Both the position numbers and the translations under genes were made by a program. DNA of 39,642 bases from a virus: positions 1 to 39,642 of the IMG/VR virus record IMGVR_UViG_3300017917_003643; one strand, 5' to 3'. This document shows, piece by piece, positions 7,512-16,157 of the stretch. Position 1 is the first letter of the stretch, and the number at the start of each line of letters is the position of its first letter. The notes below the pieces were generated by a model. The model was not told where the DNA came from, did no database searches, and saw only the letters and a list, made by a program, of their open reading frames with translations.

Positions 7512-8351
7512 ATGGATGCTACACCTAGATATGTGTTACGATGTATTGGTATTGGTGATTTAATACTTTTTTGCAGTTTTGTAATGAAACATCATAAAAA
7601 AGGATCTACAATTAAAATTAGACTAGATCAAAAGATTTTACAAAATTTTAGAAACAATAGTGAAGAATATAAAAATTTTTGTTTAGAATTTATTCAGTAT
7701 ATTTTAGATGATTATATTATTCATATATTAGATAATAATGATGATCTCATTAATTATATTCATTACATTTGGGATCATAATTATCTTAATCTCTATAAAA
7801 ATGTGATAAATAATCAAATTATAGTTGACCATATAAAAAATAAATTTGTAACTGATCAAAATATATATAGTGATTTTAAATACTTAGTACTTTTTACAAA
7901 AGTAAGAAACTTAAATTTTAAAACCTATAAAAATATCTCACCAGAATTTTTTCAAATATTAAATAAAACTAATTATAAATTTATTTTGTTAGGAGAAAGA
8001 GATGTAGAATATAAAGGAGAATATGCTATTCATGGGGAAACACAAATATATTCATTATACCAAGATTATATCAATAATTTAAATTCTGATAGAATTATAG
8101 ACTTAACAGAGAAAAATTATGAGTTTAGTGGATTTTCTGTTAAAAATATAGTACATGATATGAATTTAATTTCAAATTCTGAGGGGACAATTATATTTGG
8201 AGGTGGAGGATTTTTTTGTCTTTCTTTATTTACTAGTAAACTTATTTCTCTAACCAACCCATCAATTCAAACCATTTTTAATCCCACTAACGCTCAAAAC
8301 ATTTTTAGCCAGAGTGAACATTTTCTAACATATATGAATTCTTTAATATAA
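7512..8351 (+). CDS. GT-B-like protein, first of a tandem paralogous pair
   Basis: This 279-residue protein and its downstream neighbour share an ordered set of segments. Here they are RCIGIGDLILFCSF near the N terminus, YLVLFTKVRNLNFKTY, KFILLGERDVEYKGEY, QIYSLYQDYINNLNSDRIID and IFGGGGFFCLSLFTSKLI. GIGD at the N terminus and a late Gly-rich loop before a helix resemble heptosyltransferase-like GT-B enzymes, with strand KFILLGERD opening the donor half. No complete catalytic signature is seen. The ATG at 7512 is 3 bases after the previous stop. The gene is very A+T-rich. Confidence 0.5.
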   Translation: MDATPRYVLRCIGIGDLILFCSFVMKHHKKGSTIKIRLDQKILQNFRNNSEEYKNFCLEFIQYILDDYIIHILDNNDDLINYIHYIWDHNYLNLYKNVINNQIIVDHIKNKFVTDQNIYSDFKYLVLFTKVRNLNFKTYKNISPEFFQILNKTNYKFILLGERDVEYKGEYAIHGETQIYSLYQDYINNLNSDRIIDLTEKNYEFSGFSVKNIVHDMNLISNSEGTIIFGGGGFFCLSLFTSKLISLTNPSIQTIFNPTNAQNIFSQSEHFLTYMNSLI

Positions 8352-8361
8352 AAATACTAAA

Positions 8362-9186
8362 ATGAAAAAATTTGTATTAAATGAAGTCGGTATAGGAGAT
8401 ATAATTATATTCTTATCATACCTTTCAGAATTTTATAAAAATGATGTTATATATTATGATTTTAATATCAATAATATAAAAATCCATAGAACAAAAGAAT
8501 TTGAGGAATATTATAACTTTATAAAAAATTTTTCAAAATATGTGTTAGATAAAGCAAACTGTAATACTTTTTTACTTGAAACTTTACATAATGGTTATAC
8601 ATTAATAACTATAGATGATATTAGAAACCACTATAAAACTAACAATATAGAATTTCAATATATTTCAATTAATAAATCTAATAATATTTCAAACAATACA
8701 GTAGTATTATTAACTAAAGTTAGAGGATGCCATTATGAAAAATACAATGAGATAAAAAATGATTTTTATAAAACTATAAATAATGGAAATAAAAATATAA
8801 TTCTTTTAGGTGAAAAAGAAATTGAACTTAACCCAGAATATTTACTATTAACTGATCAAGTAGTCTATTCAATATATAATGATATTTTACATAATGTAGA
8901 TAACAATAAAATAATAGATTTAACAATTGATAAATTAGGCATTACTTCTCCAAGTTTAAAAAAATTAATAGATGATATTAGTATTATAGAAAACAATAAA
9001 GTAATATCATTTGGTTCATCAGGTATAGTCTCATTATGCTCTCTTTTTACTGATGTTTTGAGTTATATTAATGCATATAATAATGAAACATTAGAATTAT
9101 TTAACCAATTTTTAGATCCACATAATAAAGAATTAAAACATAATAATGAAGATTTTATTAATAATTTAAAACTAATACTTAAATGA
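8362..9186 (+). CDS. GT-B-like protein, second of a tandem paralogous pair
   Basis: The 274-residue product parallels the preceding gene from end to end: NEVGIGDIIIFLSYL, VVLLTKVRGCHYEKY, NIILLGEKEIELNPEY, VVYSIYNDILHNVDNNKIID and ISFGSSGIVSLCSLFTDVL. The corresponding Gly-rich loop here is FGSSG rather than FGGGG. The two are clear products of an old tandem duplication that have diverged to low identity. By analogy with GT9-type enzymes they may add successive residues, or one may be regulatory. The last 4 bases overlap the dehydrogenase gene (ATGA). Confidence 0.5.
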   Translation: MKKFVLNEVGIGDIIIFLSYLSEFYKNDVIYYDFNINNIKIHRTKEFEEYYNFIKNFSKYVLDKANCNTFLLETLHNGYTLITIDDIRNHYKTNNIEFQYISINKSNNISNNTVVLLTKVRGCHYEKYNEIKNDFYKTINNGNKNIILLGEKEIELNPEYLLLTDQVVYSIYNDILHNVDNNKIIDLTIDKLGITSPSLKKLIDDISIIENNKVISFGSSGIVSLCSLFTDVLSYINAYNNETLELFNQFLDPHNKELKHNNEDFINNLKLILK

Positions 9187-9974
9187 AAATAGGAATAGTA
9201 GGATTAGGAGTAATAGGGTCAGCTTGTAAATTTGGATTTGAAAAATTGGGCCATACTGTATCAGGACATGATATTATTTTAAAAACTAAACTAGATGATC
9301 TTATAAATTGTGAAATAATATACATATGTGTTCCTACTCCTAGTAATGAAGATGGATCATGTGATACATCTATAGTTGAACAAGTAATATCAGATTTAAA
9401 AAACCTAAATTATCCAGGTGTTATAGCTATTAAATCAACAGTTAAACCAACAACAACACAAAAGTTAATTGAACAAACTAATTTAAAAATATGTTTTGTT
9501 CCTGAGTTTCTTAGAGAAAGGTGTGCCATAACTGATTTTACTGAAAACCATGATTTACTAGCTATAGGTACTGAATCAGAGCATATATTTAATTTAGTTA
9601 AAAAATGTCATGGTAATTACCCTAAAAATATAGTTCAATTAAAACCAACTGAGGCAGAGTTATTAAAATATTATTCTAATATATATAATGCTTTAAAAAT
9701 AACTTTTGCTAATGAAATGTATGAAATATGCCAAAAATTAAACATTAACTACAGTAATATAAAAAATGCTTTTGTAAAAAGAAATACAACAAAAGATATA
9801 TATTTAGATGTTAATGATAATTTTAGAGGATACGCTGGGGTTTGTTTACCTAAAGATACAAAAGCTTTAGCTTCTTTAGTAAAAGAATTAGGCTTAGATT
9901 TAGATTTATTTTATATTATAGATAAAGAAAATAATAAATTCATTAAAACTGTTTTTAATGGAATGAGAAAATAA
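9183..9974 (+). CDS. compact UDP-glucose/GDP-mannose 6-dehydrogenase family enzyme
   Basis: The enzyme family oxidises C6 of a nucleotide sugar to the uronic acid with two NAD+. Residues 1-15 hold the NAD-binding GLGVIG loop (7-12); VPTPSNEDG (50-58), IKSTVKPTT (83-91) and FVPEFLRE (105-112) are family motifs; TEAELLKYYSN (156-166) is the central-domain helix; and CLPKDTKAL (221-229) contains the catalytic Cys221 and the Lys-Asp pair. Length is only 263 residues against about 390-450. The protein ends soon after the central helix and lacks the C-terminal substrate-binding domain, so activity on a standard UDP-sugar would need a partner or a different substrate mode. The stop is clean, with an SDR gene 4 bases later. 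Confidence 0.75.
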   Translation: MKIGIVGLGVIGSACKFGFEKLGHTVSGHDIILKTKLDDLINCEIIYICVPTPSNEDGSCDTSIVEQVISDLKNLNYPGVIAIKSTVKPTTTQKLIEQTNLKICFVPEFLRERCAITDFTENHDLLAIGTESEHIFNLVKKCHGNYPKNIVQLKPTEAELLKYYSNIYNALKITFANEMYEICQKLNINYSNIKNAFVKRNTTKDIYLDVNDNFRGYAGVCLPKDTKALASLVKELGLDLDLFYIIDKENNKFIKTVFNGMRK

Positions 9975-9978
9975 AAAT

Positions 9979-10986
9979 ATGAAAAAAATATTACTAACAG
10001 GTAGTCAAGGTTTTATTGGTAGTTACATTTGTAATGAATTACTTAATAGTGGATATAAAGTAGTTGGAATAGATAATTATCAAAAATATGGTAAAATAGT
10101 TAGAGCGCATGATAATCATCCTAATTTCACATTATATATAGAAGATGTATTGTCTAGTGAATTTTTAAATATAGTAGATAAAGAACAGCCTGATATGATT
10201 ATAGCTGGGGCTGCTATGATTGGGGGTATATCTTATTTTCATAAGTTCGCTTATGATTTATTAGCTACAAATGAAAGAATTTTAGCTCAAACCTTTGACG
10301 CTGCTATTAAAGGACATAAAAATGGTTACCTAAAACGAATAATTGTACTATCAAGTTCTATGGTATTTGAAGAAGCAACTATATACCCTACACCAGAAAT
10401 TGAGGTTAAATCATGTCCTCCTCCATCTTCAACTTATGGATTTCAAAAATTAGCATCTGAGTATTTTGCTAAAGGAGCTTGGGAACAATATGGTTTACCT
10501 TATTCAATAGTTAGACCATTTAATTGTGTAGGAATAGGAGAAGAAGAATCTATTTCTGAGCATGAAATTACATCAGGCAATATAAAACTTATGTTATCCC
10601 ATGTCTTACCAGACATAATTAATAAAGTTTTAAAAGGACAAGATCCATTACATATTTTAGGAGAAGGAAATCAAATTAGATGTTATACAAATGGAAAAGA
10701 TTTAGCTAGAGGAATAAAAATGGTTATAGAATCAGATAAAGCTATAAACGAAGATTTTAATATATCAACTCCTCAATCAACAAGTGTTTTAGAATTGGCT
10801 AAAACTGTTTGGGATATAATTAATCCTAATAAAGAATTTAATTACATATGTGATGAACCTTTTGAGTATGATGTCCAGAAACGAATTCCTGATGTAACTA
10901 AAGCTAAAGAAGTTTTAGGATTTGAAGCTAAAATTTCATTAGAAGAATCAATTAAAGAAGTTATAAATTATATAAAAAATAAATAA
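9979..10986 (+). CDS. NAD-dependent sugar-nucleotide epimerase/dehydratase (extended SDR)
   Basis: The 335-residue product has the extended-SDR nucleotide loop GSQGFIG (8-14), DNY after the second strand, IVLSSSMVF (122-130) with the catalytic Ser, and YGFQK with Tyr153 and Lys157. PFNCVGIGE and the C-terminal DVTKAKEVLGFEAKISLEES repeat the layout of UDP-glucose 4-epimerase and GDP-fucose synthase relatives. IAGAAMIGGI near 75-84 resembles the GDP-L-fucose synthase (A-A-x-V-G-G-I) motif. GDP-mannose 4,6-dehydratase, encoded at 12360, makes the substrate of that enzyme. A GDP-fucose-type role is therefore the leading guess, with UDP-sugar epimerase as alternative. Confidence 0.75.
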   Translation: MKKILLTGSQGFIGSYICNELLNSGYKVVGIDNYQKYGKIVRAHDNHPNFTLYIEDVLSSEFLNIVDKEQPDMIIAGAAMIGGISYFHKFAYDLLATNERILAQTFDAAIKGHKNGYLKRIIVLSSSMVFEEATIYPTPEIEVKSCPPPSSTYGFQKLASEYFAKGAWEQYGLPYSIVRPFNCVGIGEEESISEHEITSGNIKLMLSHVLPDIINKVLKGQDPLHILGEGNQIRCYTNGKDLARGIKMVIESDKAINEDFNISTPQSTSVLELAKTVWDIINPNKEFNYICDEPFEYDVQKRIPDVTKAKEVLGFEAKISLEESIKEVINYIKNK

Positions 10987-10987
10987 T

Positions 10988-11263
10988 ATGGAAAATTTAG
11001 AACCAGTAACATTTAGTGAATTATTAGACAAACTAATAACAATCAATGTTAAACTATTTAATGTTTTAGATCGCTCAGCTTACTTAGATGGTTTAGAAAA
11101 AACTGAAGAAGTTAAAAATGAAATAGTTAAATTAAGTGGAGAAAATATTCGACTTGTAAAACAAAGAAGTTTTCTAAAATCATCAATTGATAAAAAATTA
11201 AATAATGCTATTAAAGAAGGTGGTACTCATATTTTAGATGAAGTTAAAAAATATAGCAAATAA
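10988..11263 (+). CDS. small helical protein, diverged DUF4254-like
   Basis: This 91-residue protein resembles the protein encoded at 7200 in length and helix pattern: FSELLDKLITINVKLFNVLD, then KLSGENIRLVKQRSFLKSSIDKKL. The signature R-N/S-x2-[IL]-x2-[IE]-[ID] helix is looser here (QRSFLKSSID). It lies 1 base after the SDR stop and shares its final A with the ATG of the aminotransferase. Both copies sit beside sugar-nucleotide genes. No activity can be assigned. Confidence 0.5.
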   Translation: MENLEPVTFSELLDKLITINVKLFNVLDRSAYLDGLEKTEEVKNEIVKLSGENIRLVKQRSFLKSSIDKKLNNAIKEGGTHILDEVKKYSK

Positions 11264-12363
11264 TGATCCCTATATATAAACCATATTTTACTGAGGATAA
11301 TTTAAAATTCTCTCATAACGCTATTAATTCTGGGTGGGTGTCTTCTCAAGGTGAATATTTGGACTTAGTAAAGGATGAATTAAAATCATTATTAGGATGT
11401 AAAAGAATTATACTAACTAATAATGGTACTACAGCTACACATTTATTAGCTATAGCTCTTAAATTTAAACATCCACATATTAATAAAATTATAGTTCCTA
11501 ATAACGTTTATGTTGCTGCTTGGAATTCATTTTTATATGATAAAAATTATGAATTAATACCTATAGATGCTGATTTAAACACTTGGAATTTTGATTTATC
11601 AAAAATAGAAGAAAAACTAGATGAAAACACAGCTATATTAGTTGTCCATAATATTGGAAATATAGTGAATGTCCCTCAGTTAAAAAGACAATTTCCTAAT
11701 ACTGTTATATTAGAAGACAATTGTGAAGGATTTTTAGGAAAATATGAAAACAAATATACAGGAACAGAATCTTTTGCTTCATCAATATCATTTTTTGGTA
11801 ATAAAACATTAACATCTGGTGAGGGTGGAGCGTTTATCACTAATGATAAAGAAGTTTTTGAATTCATAAACACTGCTAAAAACCAAGGACAATCTGAAGT
11901 TAAATTTATACATGATCAGTTAGGTTATAATTATCGAATGACTAATATCCAGGCTGCTATATTACATGGACAGATATTAGATTTAAATTATATTTTAGAG
12001 AAAAAAAAACAAATATTTGAATTATATAGAACTAATTTAAAAGATATATCTAATATTAGTTTTCAAAAAATAGAAGATAATACTTCTCACTCTAATTGGA
12101 TGTTTGGAATTAGATTTTCTGATTTTAATATAAATGATAAACGAGAGTTAGAATTATATCTTTTTGAGAATGGGATAGATTCAAGACCTATGTTTTATGA
12201 TATAACTCAACATAAGCATTTATCTTTTATTTCTTGTGAGAATAAAAATGCTAAAATATTACAATCTCAATGTTTAATTCTTCCATCATATCCTGAATTA
12301 ACAAATAGCCAAGTAATGTTTATATGTAATAAAATTAAAAAATTTTTAAAAAATAAATTATGA
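11263..12363 (+). CDS. DegT/DnrJ/EryC1/StrS-family PLP aminotransferase
   Basis: These PLP enzymes move an amino group from glutamate or glutamine to a 3- or 4-keto nucleotide sugar. The 366-residue product has WVSSQGEYLDLVKDEL (25-40) near the N terminus, TNNGTTATHLLAIAL (52-66) for phosphate binding, EDNCEGFLG (151-159) with the PLP-ring Asp152, and FFGNKTLTSGEGG (177-189) with the Schiff-base Lys181. YNYRMTNIQAA follows the lysine as in the whole family. Length is normal. A GDP-4-keto-6-deoxymannose product of the neighbouring Gmd would be a suitable substrate, giving a perosamine-type sugar that the GNAT could acetylate. The order of steps is inferred. Confidence 0.88.
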   Translation: MIPIYKPYFTEDNLKFSHNAINSGWVSSQGEYLDLVKDELKSLLGCKRIILTNNGTTATHLLAIALKFKHPHINKIIVPNNVYVAAWNSFLYDKNYELIPIDADLNTWNFDLSKIEEKLDENTAILVVHNIGNIVNVPQLKRQFPNTVILEDNCEGFLGKYENKYTGTESFASSISFFGNKTLTSGEGGAFITNDKEVFEFINTAKNQGQSEVKFIHDQLGYNYRMTNIQAAILHGQILDLNYILEKKKQIFELYRTNLKDISNISFQKIEDNTSHSNWMFGIRFSDFNINDKRELELYLFENGIDSRPMFYDITQHKHLSFISCENKNAKILQSQCLILPSYPELTNSQVMFICNKIKKFLKNKL

Positions 12364-13340
12364 GAAAAAAAACAGCCCTAATAACAGGTATAAATGGGCA
12401 AGATGGTTCATATTTAGCTGAATTTTTATTAAATAAAGGATATGAAGTATGGGGAATATTAAAACGTAATTCTGTAGCTGAAAATCAGACAGCAAGAATT
12501 AATGATAGTATTTACTCTAAACTAAAATTAGAGTATGCTGATTTAACTGATTTAGCATCTTTAATTAGAGTAATACAAAAAATACAACCTGATGAGCTTT
12601 ATAATTTAGCAGCCCAATCCCATGTTAGAATATCATTTGATCAACCATTATATACAGTAAACACTACAGGTATAGGAGCGTTAAATGTACTAGAAGCAGT
12701 TAGAATGGTATCACCCTTTACTAAAGTATACCAAGCTAGTAGCTCAGAAATGTTTGGTAATTCAATTGATACTGACGGTTATCAAAGAGAAACAACACCT
12801 ATGAATCCTGTTTCACCTTATGGATGTGCTAAAGTATTTGCATATAACATAAGTAGAAACTACAGACACTCATATAATATGTTTATTTCTAATGGTATTC
12901 TATTTAATCATGAATCACCAAGAAGAGGGACTAATTTTGTGACTAATAAGATTTGTAAAGAAGCAGTTAAAATTAAATTAGGTTTATCAAATGAGCTAAA
13001 ATTAGGTAATTTAGAAGCAACTAGAGATTGGGGTCACGCTAAAGACTATGTTAAAGCAATGTGGGAAATTCTACAATTAGACAAACCAGATGATTTTGTT
13101 TGTGCTACAGGTATATCTCACTCTGTAAGAGAACTTTGTGAGTATGTGTTTTCTTCATTACATTTAGATTATAAAGAGTATGTAACTCAAGATGAAAAAT
13201 TTTTACGTCCTGAAGAATTACATAACTTAAAAGGAGATTCGTCTAAATTAACTAAAACAACAGGTTGGACTCATGATTATACTTTTGAATCAATGTTAGA
13301 TGAAATGATACAATATTGGTTAAATTACTATAAAAAATAA
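12360..13340 (+). CDS. gmd: GDP-mannose 4,6-dehydratase
   Basis: Gmd converts GDP-D-mannose to GDP-4-keto-6-deoxy-D-mannose using a bound NADP+. The sequence has TALITGINGQDGSYLAEFLL with the GxxGxxG loop (10-16), LAAQSHVRISFDQP, YQASSSEMFGNS with Ser/Glu of the active site (128-130), YGCAK with Tyr154 and Lys158, FNHESPRRGTNFVTNKI, and TRDWGHAKDYVKAMW. These are diagnostic of Gmd rather than of general SDRs. Length (326) is slightly below the usual 340-370. ATG overlaps the aminotransferase stop (ATGA). The product can feed fucose, rhamnose or perosamine branches; the aminotransferase and SDR nearby fit the latter two types of use. Confidence 0.9.
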   Translation: MRKKTALITGINGQDGSYLAEFLLNKGYEVWGILKRNSVAENQTARINDSIYSKLKLEYADLTDLASLIRVIQKIQPDELYNLAAQSHVRISFDQPLYTVNTTGIGALNVLEAVRMVSPFTKVYQASSSEMFGNSIDTDGYQRETTPMNPVSPYGCAKVFAYNISRNYRHSYNMFISNGILFNHESPRRGTNFVTNKICKEAVKIKLGLSNELKLGNLEATRDWGHAKDYVKAMWEILQLDKPDDFVCATGISHSVRELCEYVFSSLHLDYKEYVTQDEKFLRPEELHNLKGDSSKLTKTTGWTHDYTFESMLDEMIQYWLNYYKK

Positions 13341-13344
13341 ACAT

Positions 13345-14154
13345 ATGTTAACAGCTCAAGAAAGTCAAAATATGATAATAGATGCTATTATCAACCAAAA
13401 ACCTTTTTCTGTAGGTAAATTAGGGGCTGATGAGAGTAATAATTTATTTTCTCTTATTAATCATAATTTTGTTTCTTCCCGATTAACTATATTTTCTGGT
13501 GTTTTTCCTCTTGATGAAATCACTATTTCTTATTTTAAAAAAGAATATCTAAAAACTCTACCTAATTTAGATATATTACTAAGTTGGGCTCAACAATGGG
13601 GAGAGGATCAAATACTTTCTCATATTAAGTATAATAATTATAAAACTAAAGATTGGAAAGGAATTGAACCTTGGTTTATAGATGATAATTGGACTAATTA
13701 TTTAGGAGGAAAAAAAATATTAGTTGTCTCATCTCATGTTAACTCAATTAATCATCAATATCTTAATTTAGATAAAATATGGAATAGAAGACTATTTAAA
13801 AACAAATTTGAACTATATTTGCTTAAAGCTCCACTTCAACCTCAATTTGAACAATATCATAACTCATGGGTTGAAACACTAGAGTGGTTAAAACAAAGTA
13901 TTAAAGAAATAAATTTTGATGTTTTAATTGTAGGAGCTGGGGCTTATGGTTTACCATTAGCTGTGGAGGCTAAACGTTTAGGTAAAATAGGTATTCATTT
14001 AGGGGGTTCAATTCAAATATTATTTGGCTTAAAAGGTAAAAGATGGGACCAGTGGGAAGAATATCAAAATATATATAATGATTATTGGATTCGTCCTTTA
14101 GATATAGACACTCCTAAACAAAATTATATAATAGAAGAAGGTTGTTATTGGTAA
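13345..14154 (+). CDS. putative GT-D-like or polysaccharide-cluster protein
   Basis: A 269-residue protein with PFSVGKLGADESNNLFSL near residue 20-37 and FDVLIVGAGAYGLPLAVEAK followed by GKIGIHLGGSIQILFGLKGK at 190-235. The pairing of an N-terminal G-x-[GD]-E segment with a late G-A-x-A/G then 'ship-like' helix and IHLGG strand is the order seen in GT-D-fold transferases (DUF1792-like) and related capsule-cluster proteins. No metal-binding motif is certain. It lies 4 bases after gmd and 10 before the next gene. The function call is tentative. Confidence 0.5.
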   Translation: MLTAQESQNMIIDAIINQKPFSVGKLGADESNNLFSLINHNFVSSRLTIFSGVFPLDEITISYFKKEYLKTLPNLDILLSWAQQWGEDQILSHIKYNNYKTKDWKGIEPWFIDDNWTNYLGGKKILVVSSHVNSINHQYLNLDKIWNRRLFKNKFELYLLKAPLQPQFEQYHNSWVETLEWLKQSIKEINFDVLIVGAGAYGLPLAVEAKRLGKIGIHLGGSIQILFGLKGKRWDQWEEYQNIYNDYWIRPLDIDTPKQNYIIEEGCYW

Positions 14155-14164
14155 AAAATAAAAT

Positions 14165-14872
14165 ATGAAGTTACATTTATTAATAGATTATTATAAAAAT
14201 CCTTATCATGAAAGAGCAGAAGAGTTAGATTTTTGTTTTTTAGAAAATACTAATTCTAAAGAATTTGACTATACACATGTATTTAAATCTTCTCCTTTGC
14301 CTGAAGGTTACTCATCTGATAAAACTATAATTAATGAGGTTTCAACACGTTTAACATATCAATATTATTTTGATTACGCTAAAAATAACATTCCTGAAAA
14401 TGATATTATTGTATTATGCAATTCTGATATATTTTTTGATGAATCTATTTTATTAGTTAAAGAATTAGATTTATCAAATAAAGTATTAGCTTTAACTAGG
14501 TTTTGCCCTTATCATGGTCATTGGATTAATGAAGATAATATTGTAATTCCTTATGGAAATCAAGATCGATCACAAGATGTTTGGGTTTGGAAAAATCCTT
14601 TAAATATAAAAAATATTGATTTTAATTTTAATATAGGTGTATTAGGTTGTGATAATAAAATAACATATCAATTACATCAAGCTGGGTATCAAGTTTGGAA
14701 TCCTAGTTATTCTATCATATGTTACCATAAACATAAAGAAAGAGATGATGACAGAGACAGACAATATAAACCAAAACAATGGCTACCAGGCCCATATATG
14801 ATGGTAGACTCATGTTTAATAGAAAACATTAAAGATAAAAATTATAATTCTTATATATCAATTCATTCATGA
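14165..14872 (+). CDS. putative GT-A-fold glycosyltransferase
   Basis: The 235-residue product has NDIIVLCNSDIFFDESI at about 79-95, an acidic NSD-x2-F-D motif in the position of a GT-A DxD. Further on are NFNIGVLGCDNKITYQLHQA and GYQVWNPSYSIICYHKHKERDD, a G-C-D-N-[KR] acceptor segment and a conserved terminal H-x-H. The same order occurs in small glycosyltransferases of large viruses and phages. There is no membrane segment. It overlaps the following methyltransferase by 4 bases (ATGA). Confidence 0.6.
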   Translation: MKLHLLIDYYKNPYHERAEELDFCFLENTNSKEFDYTHVFKSSPLPEGYSSDKTIINEVSTRLTYQYYFDYAKNNIPENDIIVLCNSDIFFDESILLVKELDLSNKVLALTRFCPYHGHWINEDNIVIPYGNQDRSQDVWVWKNPLNIKNIDFNFNIGVLGCDNKITYQLHQAGYQVWNPSYSIICYHKHKERDDDRDRQYKPKQWLPGPYMMVDSCLIENIKDKNYNSYISIHS

Positions 14873-15564
14873 AAACAATTACAACATATGAAGATTTAAT
14901 CCAGGATCTTATTGACAATAAAATAACAATGGTAAGACCAGATGAATTTAAAACTATTTTTAATCATTTTAATAAAATATCTAAAGTAAGTGGAGATATT
15001 GTAGAGTGTGGAGTATGGAGAGGTGGATTCTCTATATTCTTAAGTCATGTTTTTCAAGATAAAAACATTTGGGTTTGTGACTCATTTGAAGGATTCCAAC
15101 CATTAGAAGAAGCTAAACATCAATATGATAAAGAAAGACACACACCATATTTCACTCATAACGCTGTTGGACCTTTGGCTATTAGTTTAGAAGAAGTACA
15201 ATCCCATTTTAAAACATATGGATTGGGAGAAGAAACACGAATTAAATTTTTAAAAGGATTTGTAAAAGATACTTTACCAACATCAGGAATTGAAAAAATA
15301 GCCTTATTAAGAATAGATGTAGATGCTTATTCAGCTACTCTAGAAACATTAGAAGAACTATATGATAAAGTTCAACCTGGAGGTTATATTATTTTTGATG
15401 ATTCTTGTTTATATGAAACATTGGATGCTATTAAAACATTCTTTAAACAAAGAAACTTCCCAGAATTCATTAACCATCCAGTGACAAATCAACCCCTAGA
15501 CATTAATTTAAGGCATACCAATGATGACTCAGGTTTACCAGCTGGTTGTTATATTGTAAAATAA
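14869..15564 (+). CDS. TylF/MycF-family O-methyltransferase
   Basis: TylF-type enzymes transfer methyl from S-adenosylmethionine to a sugar hydroxyl with a Mg2+ ion. In the 231-residue product VECGVWRGGFSIFL (45-58) is the SAM-binding motif, WVCDSFEGF (68-76) binds the adenosine ribose, LLRIDVDAYSATLETLEEL (about 145-163) and GGYIIFDDSC (about 170-179) supply the metal-binding Asp residues. Length matches the family. It most likely methylates one sugar of the glycan built by this island; the paired FkbM methyltransferase follows directly. Confidence 0.88.
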   Translation: MKTITTYEDLIQDLIDNKITMVRPDEFKTIFNHFNKISKVSGDIVECGVWRGGFSIFLSHVFQDKNIWVCDSFEGFQPLEEAKHQYDKERHTPYFTHNAVGPLAISLEEVQSHFKTYGLGEETRIKFLKGFVKDTLPTSGIEKIALLRIDVDAYSATLETLEELYDKVQPGGYIIFDDSCLYETLDAIKTFFKQRNFPEFINHPVTNQPLDINLRHTNDDSGLPAGCYIVK

Positions 15565-15575
15565 AAAGTTAATTT

Positions 15576-16157
15576 ATGAAAATAATTCAAATCGGAGCTA
15601 ATAATGGTAAAGACCATGTATTTGATCTTATAAAAGAAAATCAAAATTCTTTAGAATTAGCTATATTAATAGAACCAATACCTTTTATTATTAATGAACT
15701 AAAATCTCAATATGAAAATATAAATAATGTTATAGTAGAAAATATAGCTATAACAGATAATAAAGATATTAAAACAATGACTTTATATTATTTAGGAGAT
15801 AGTAATTATGAGGTGAGTTCATTTAGTAAAAATCATGTCATAACTCATAAGCCTCCTGGGTCTTCATATCCTTTAGAATCATTAGAAGTTTCATGCTTTA
15901 CAATTAATGATATTATGGATAAATATAATTTAGATATTATAGATTATTTATTTATAGATACTGAAGGGTTAGATGTACATATAATAGCTAGTATTGATTT
16001 TACAAAATATAAATTTAAAAATATTATATTTGAAGCAATTCATTCTGATGGAGCATTTAATATAGGTGAAAACTTTAATCAAACTTCTAAATACTTAAGT
16101 CACTTAGGATATAATTTATCTTCTTTAGATCAATTTAATATAAAAGCCAGTCTATGA
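15576..16157 (+). CDS. FkbM-family methyltransferase
   Basis: The 193-residue product begins MKIIQIGANNGKDHVFDLI, the class I SAM-binding loop, then ILIEPIPFIINEL where the acidic residue contacts the ribose. SLEVSCFTINDIMDKYNLDI followed by LFIDTEGLDVHII at about 125-137 is the F-I-D-x-E-G-x-D hallmark of FkbM proteins. It is shorter than many members (about 230-280) because the C-terminal extension is missing. FkbM proteins methylate sugars or peptides; here a sugar is most likely from context. The last 4 bases overlap the next gene. Confidence 0.85.
   Translation: MKIIQIGANNGKDHVFDLIKENQNSLELAILIEPIPFIINELKSQYENINNVIVENIAITDNKDIKTMTLYYLGDSNYEVSSFSKNHVITHKPPGSSYPLESLEVSCFTINDIMDKYNLDIIDYLFIDTEGLDVHIIASIDFTKYKFKNIIFEAIHSDGAFNIGENFNQTSKYLSHLGYNLSSLDQFNIKASL

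Noticed and set aside
14022-14060. TTTGGC word inside the 13345 gene as a promoter
   Set aside because: No A+T-rich -10 block occurs 17 or 18 bases downstream.
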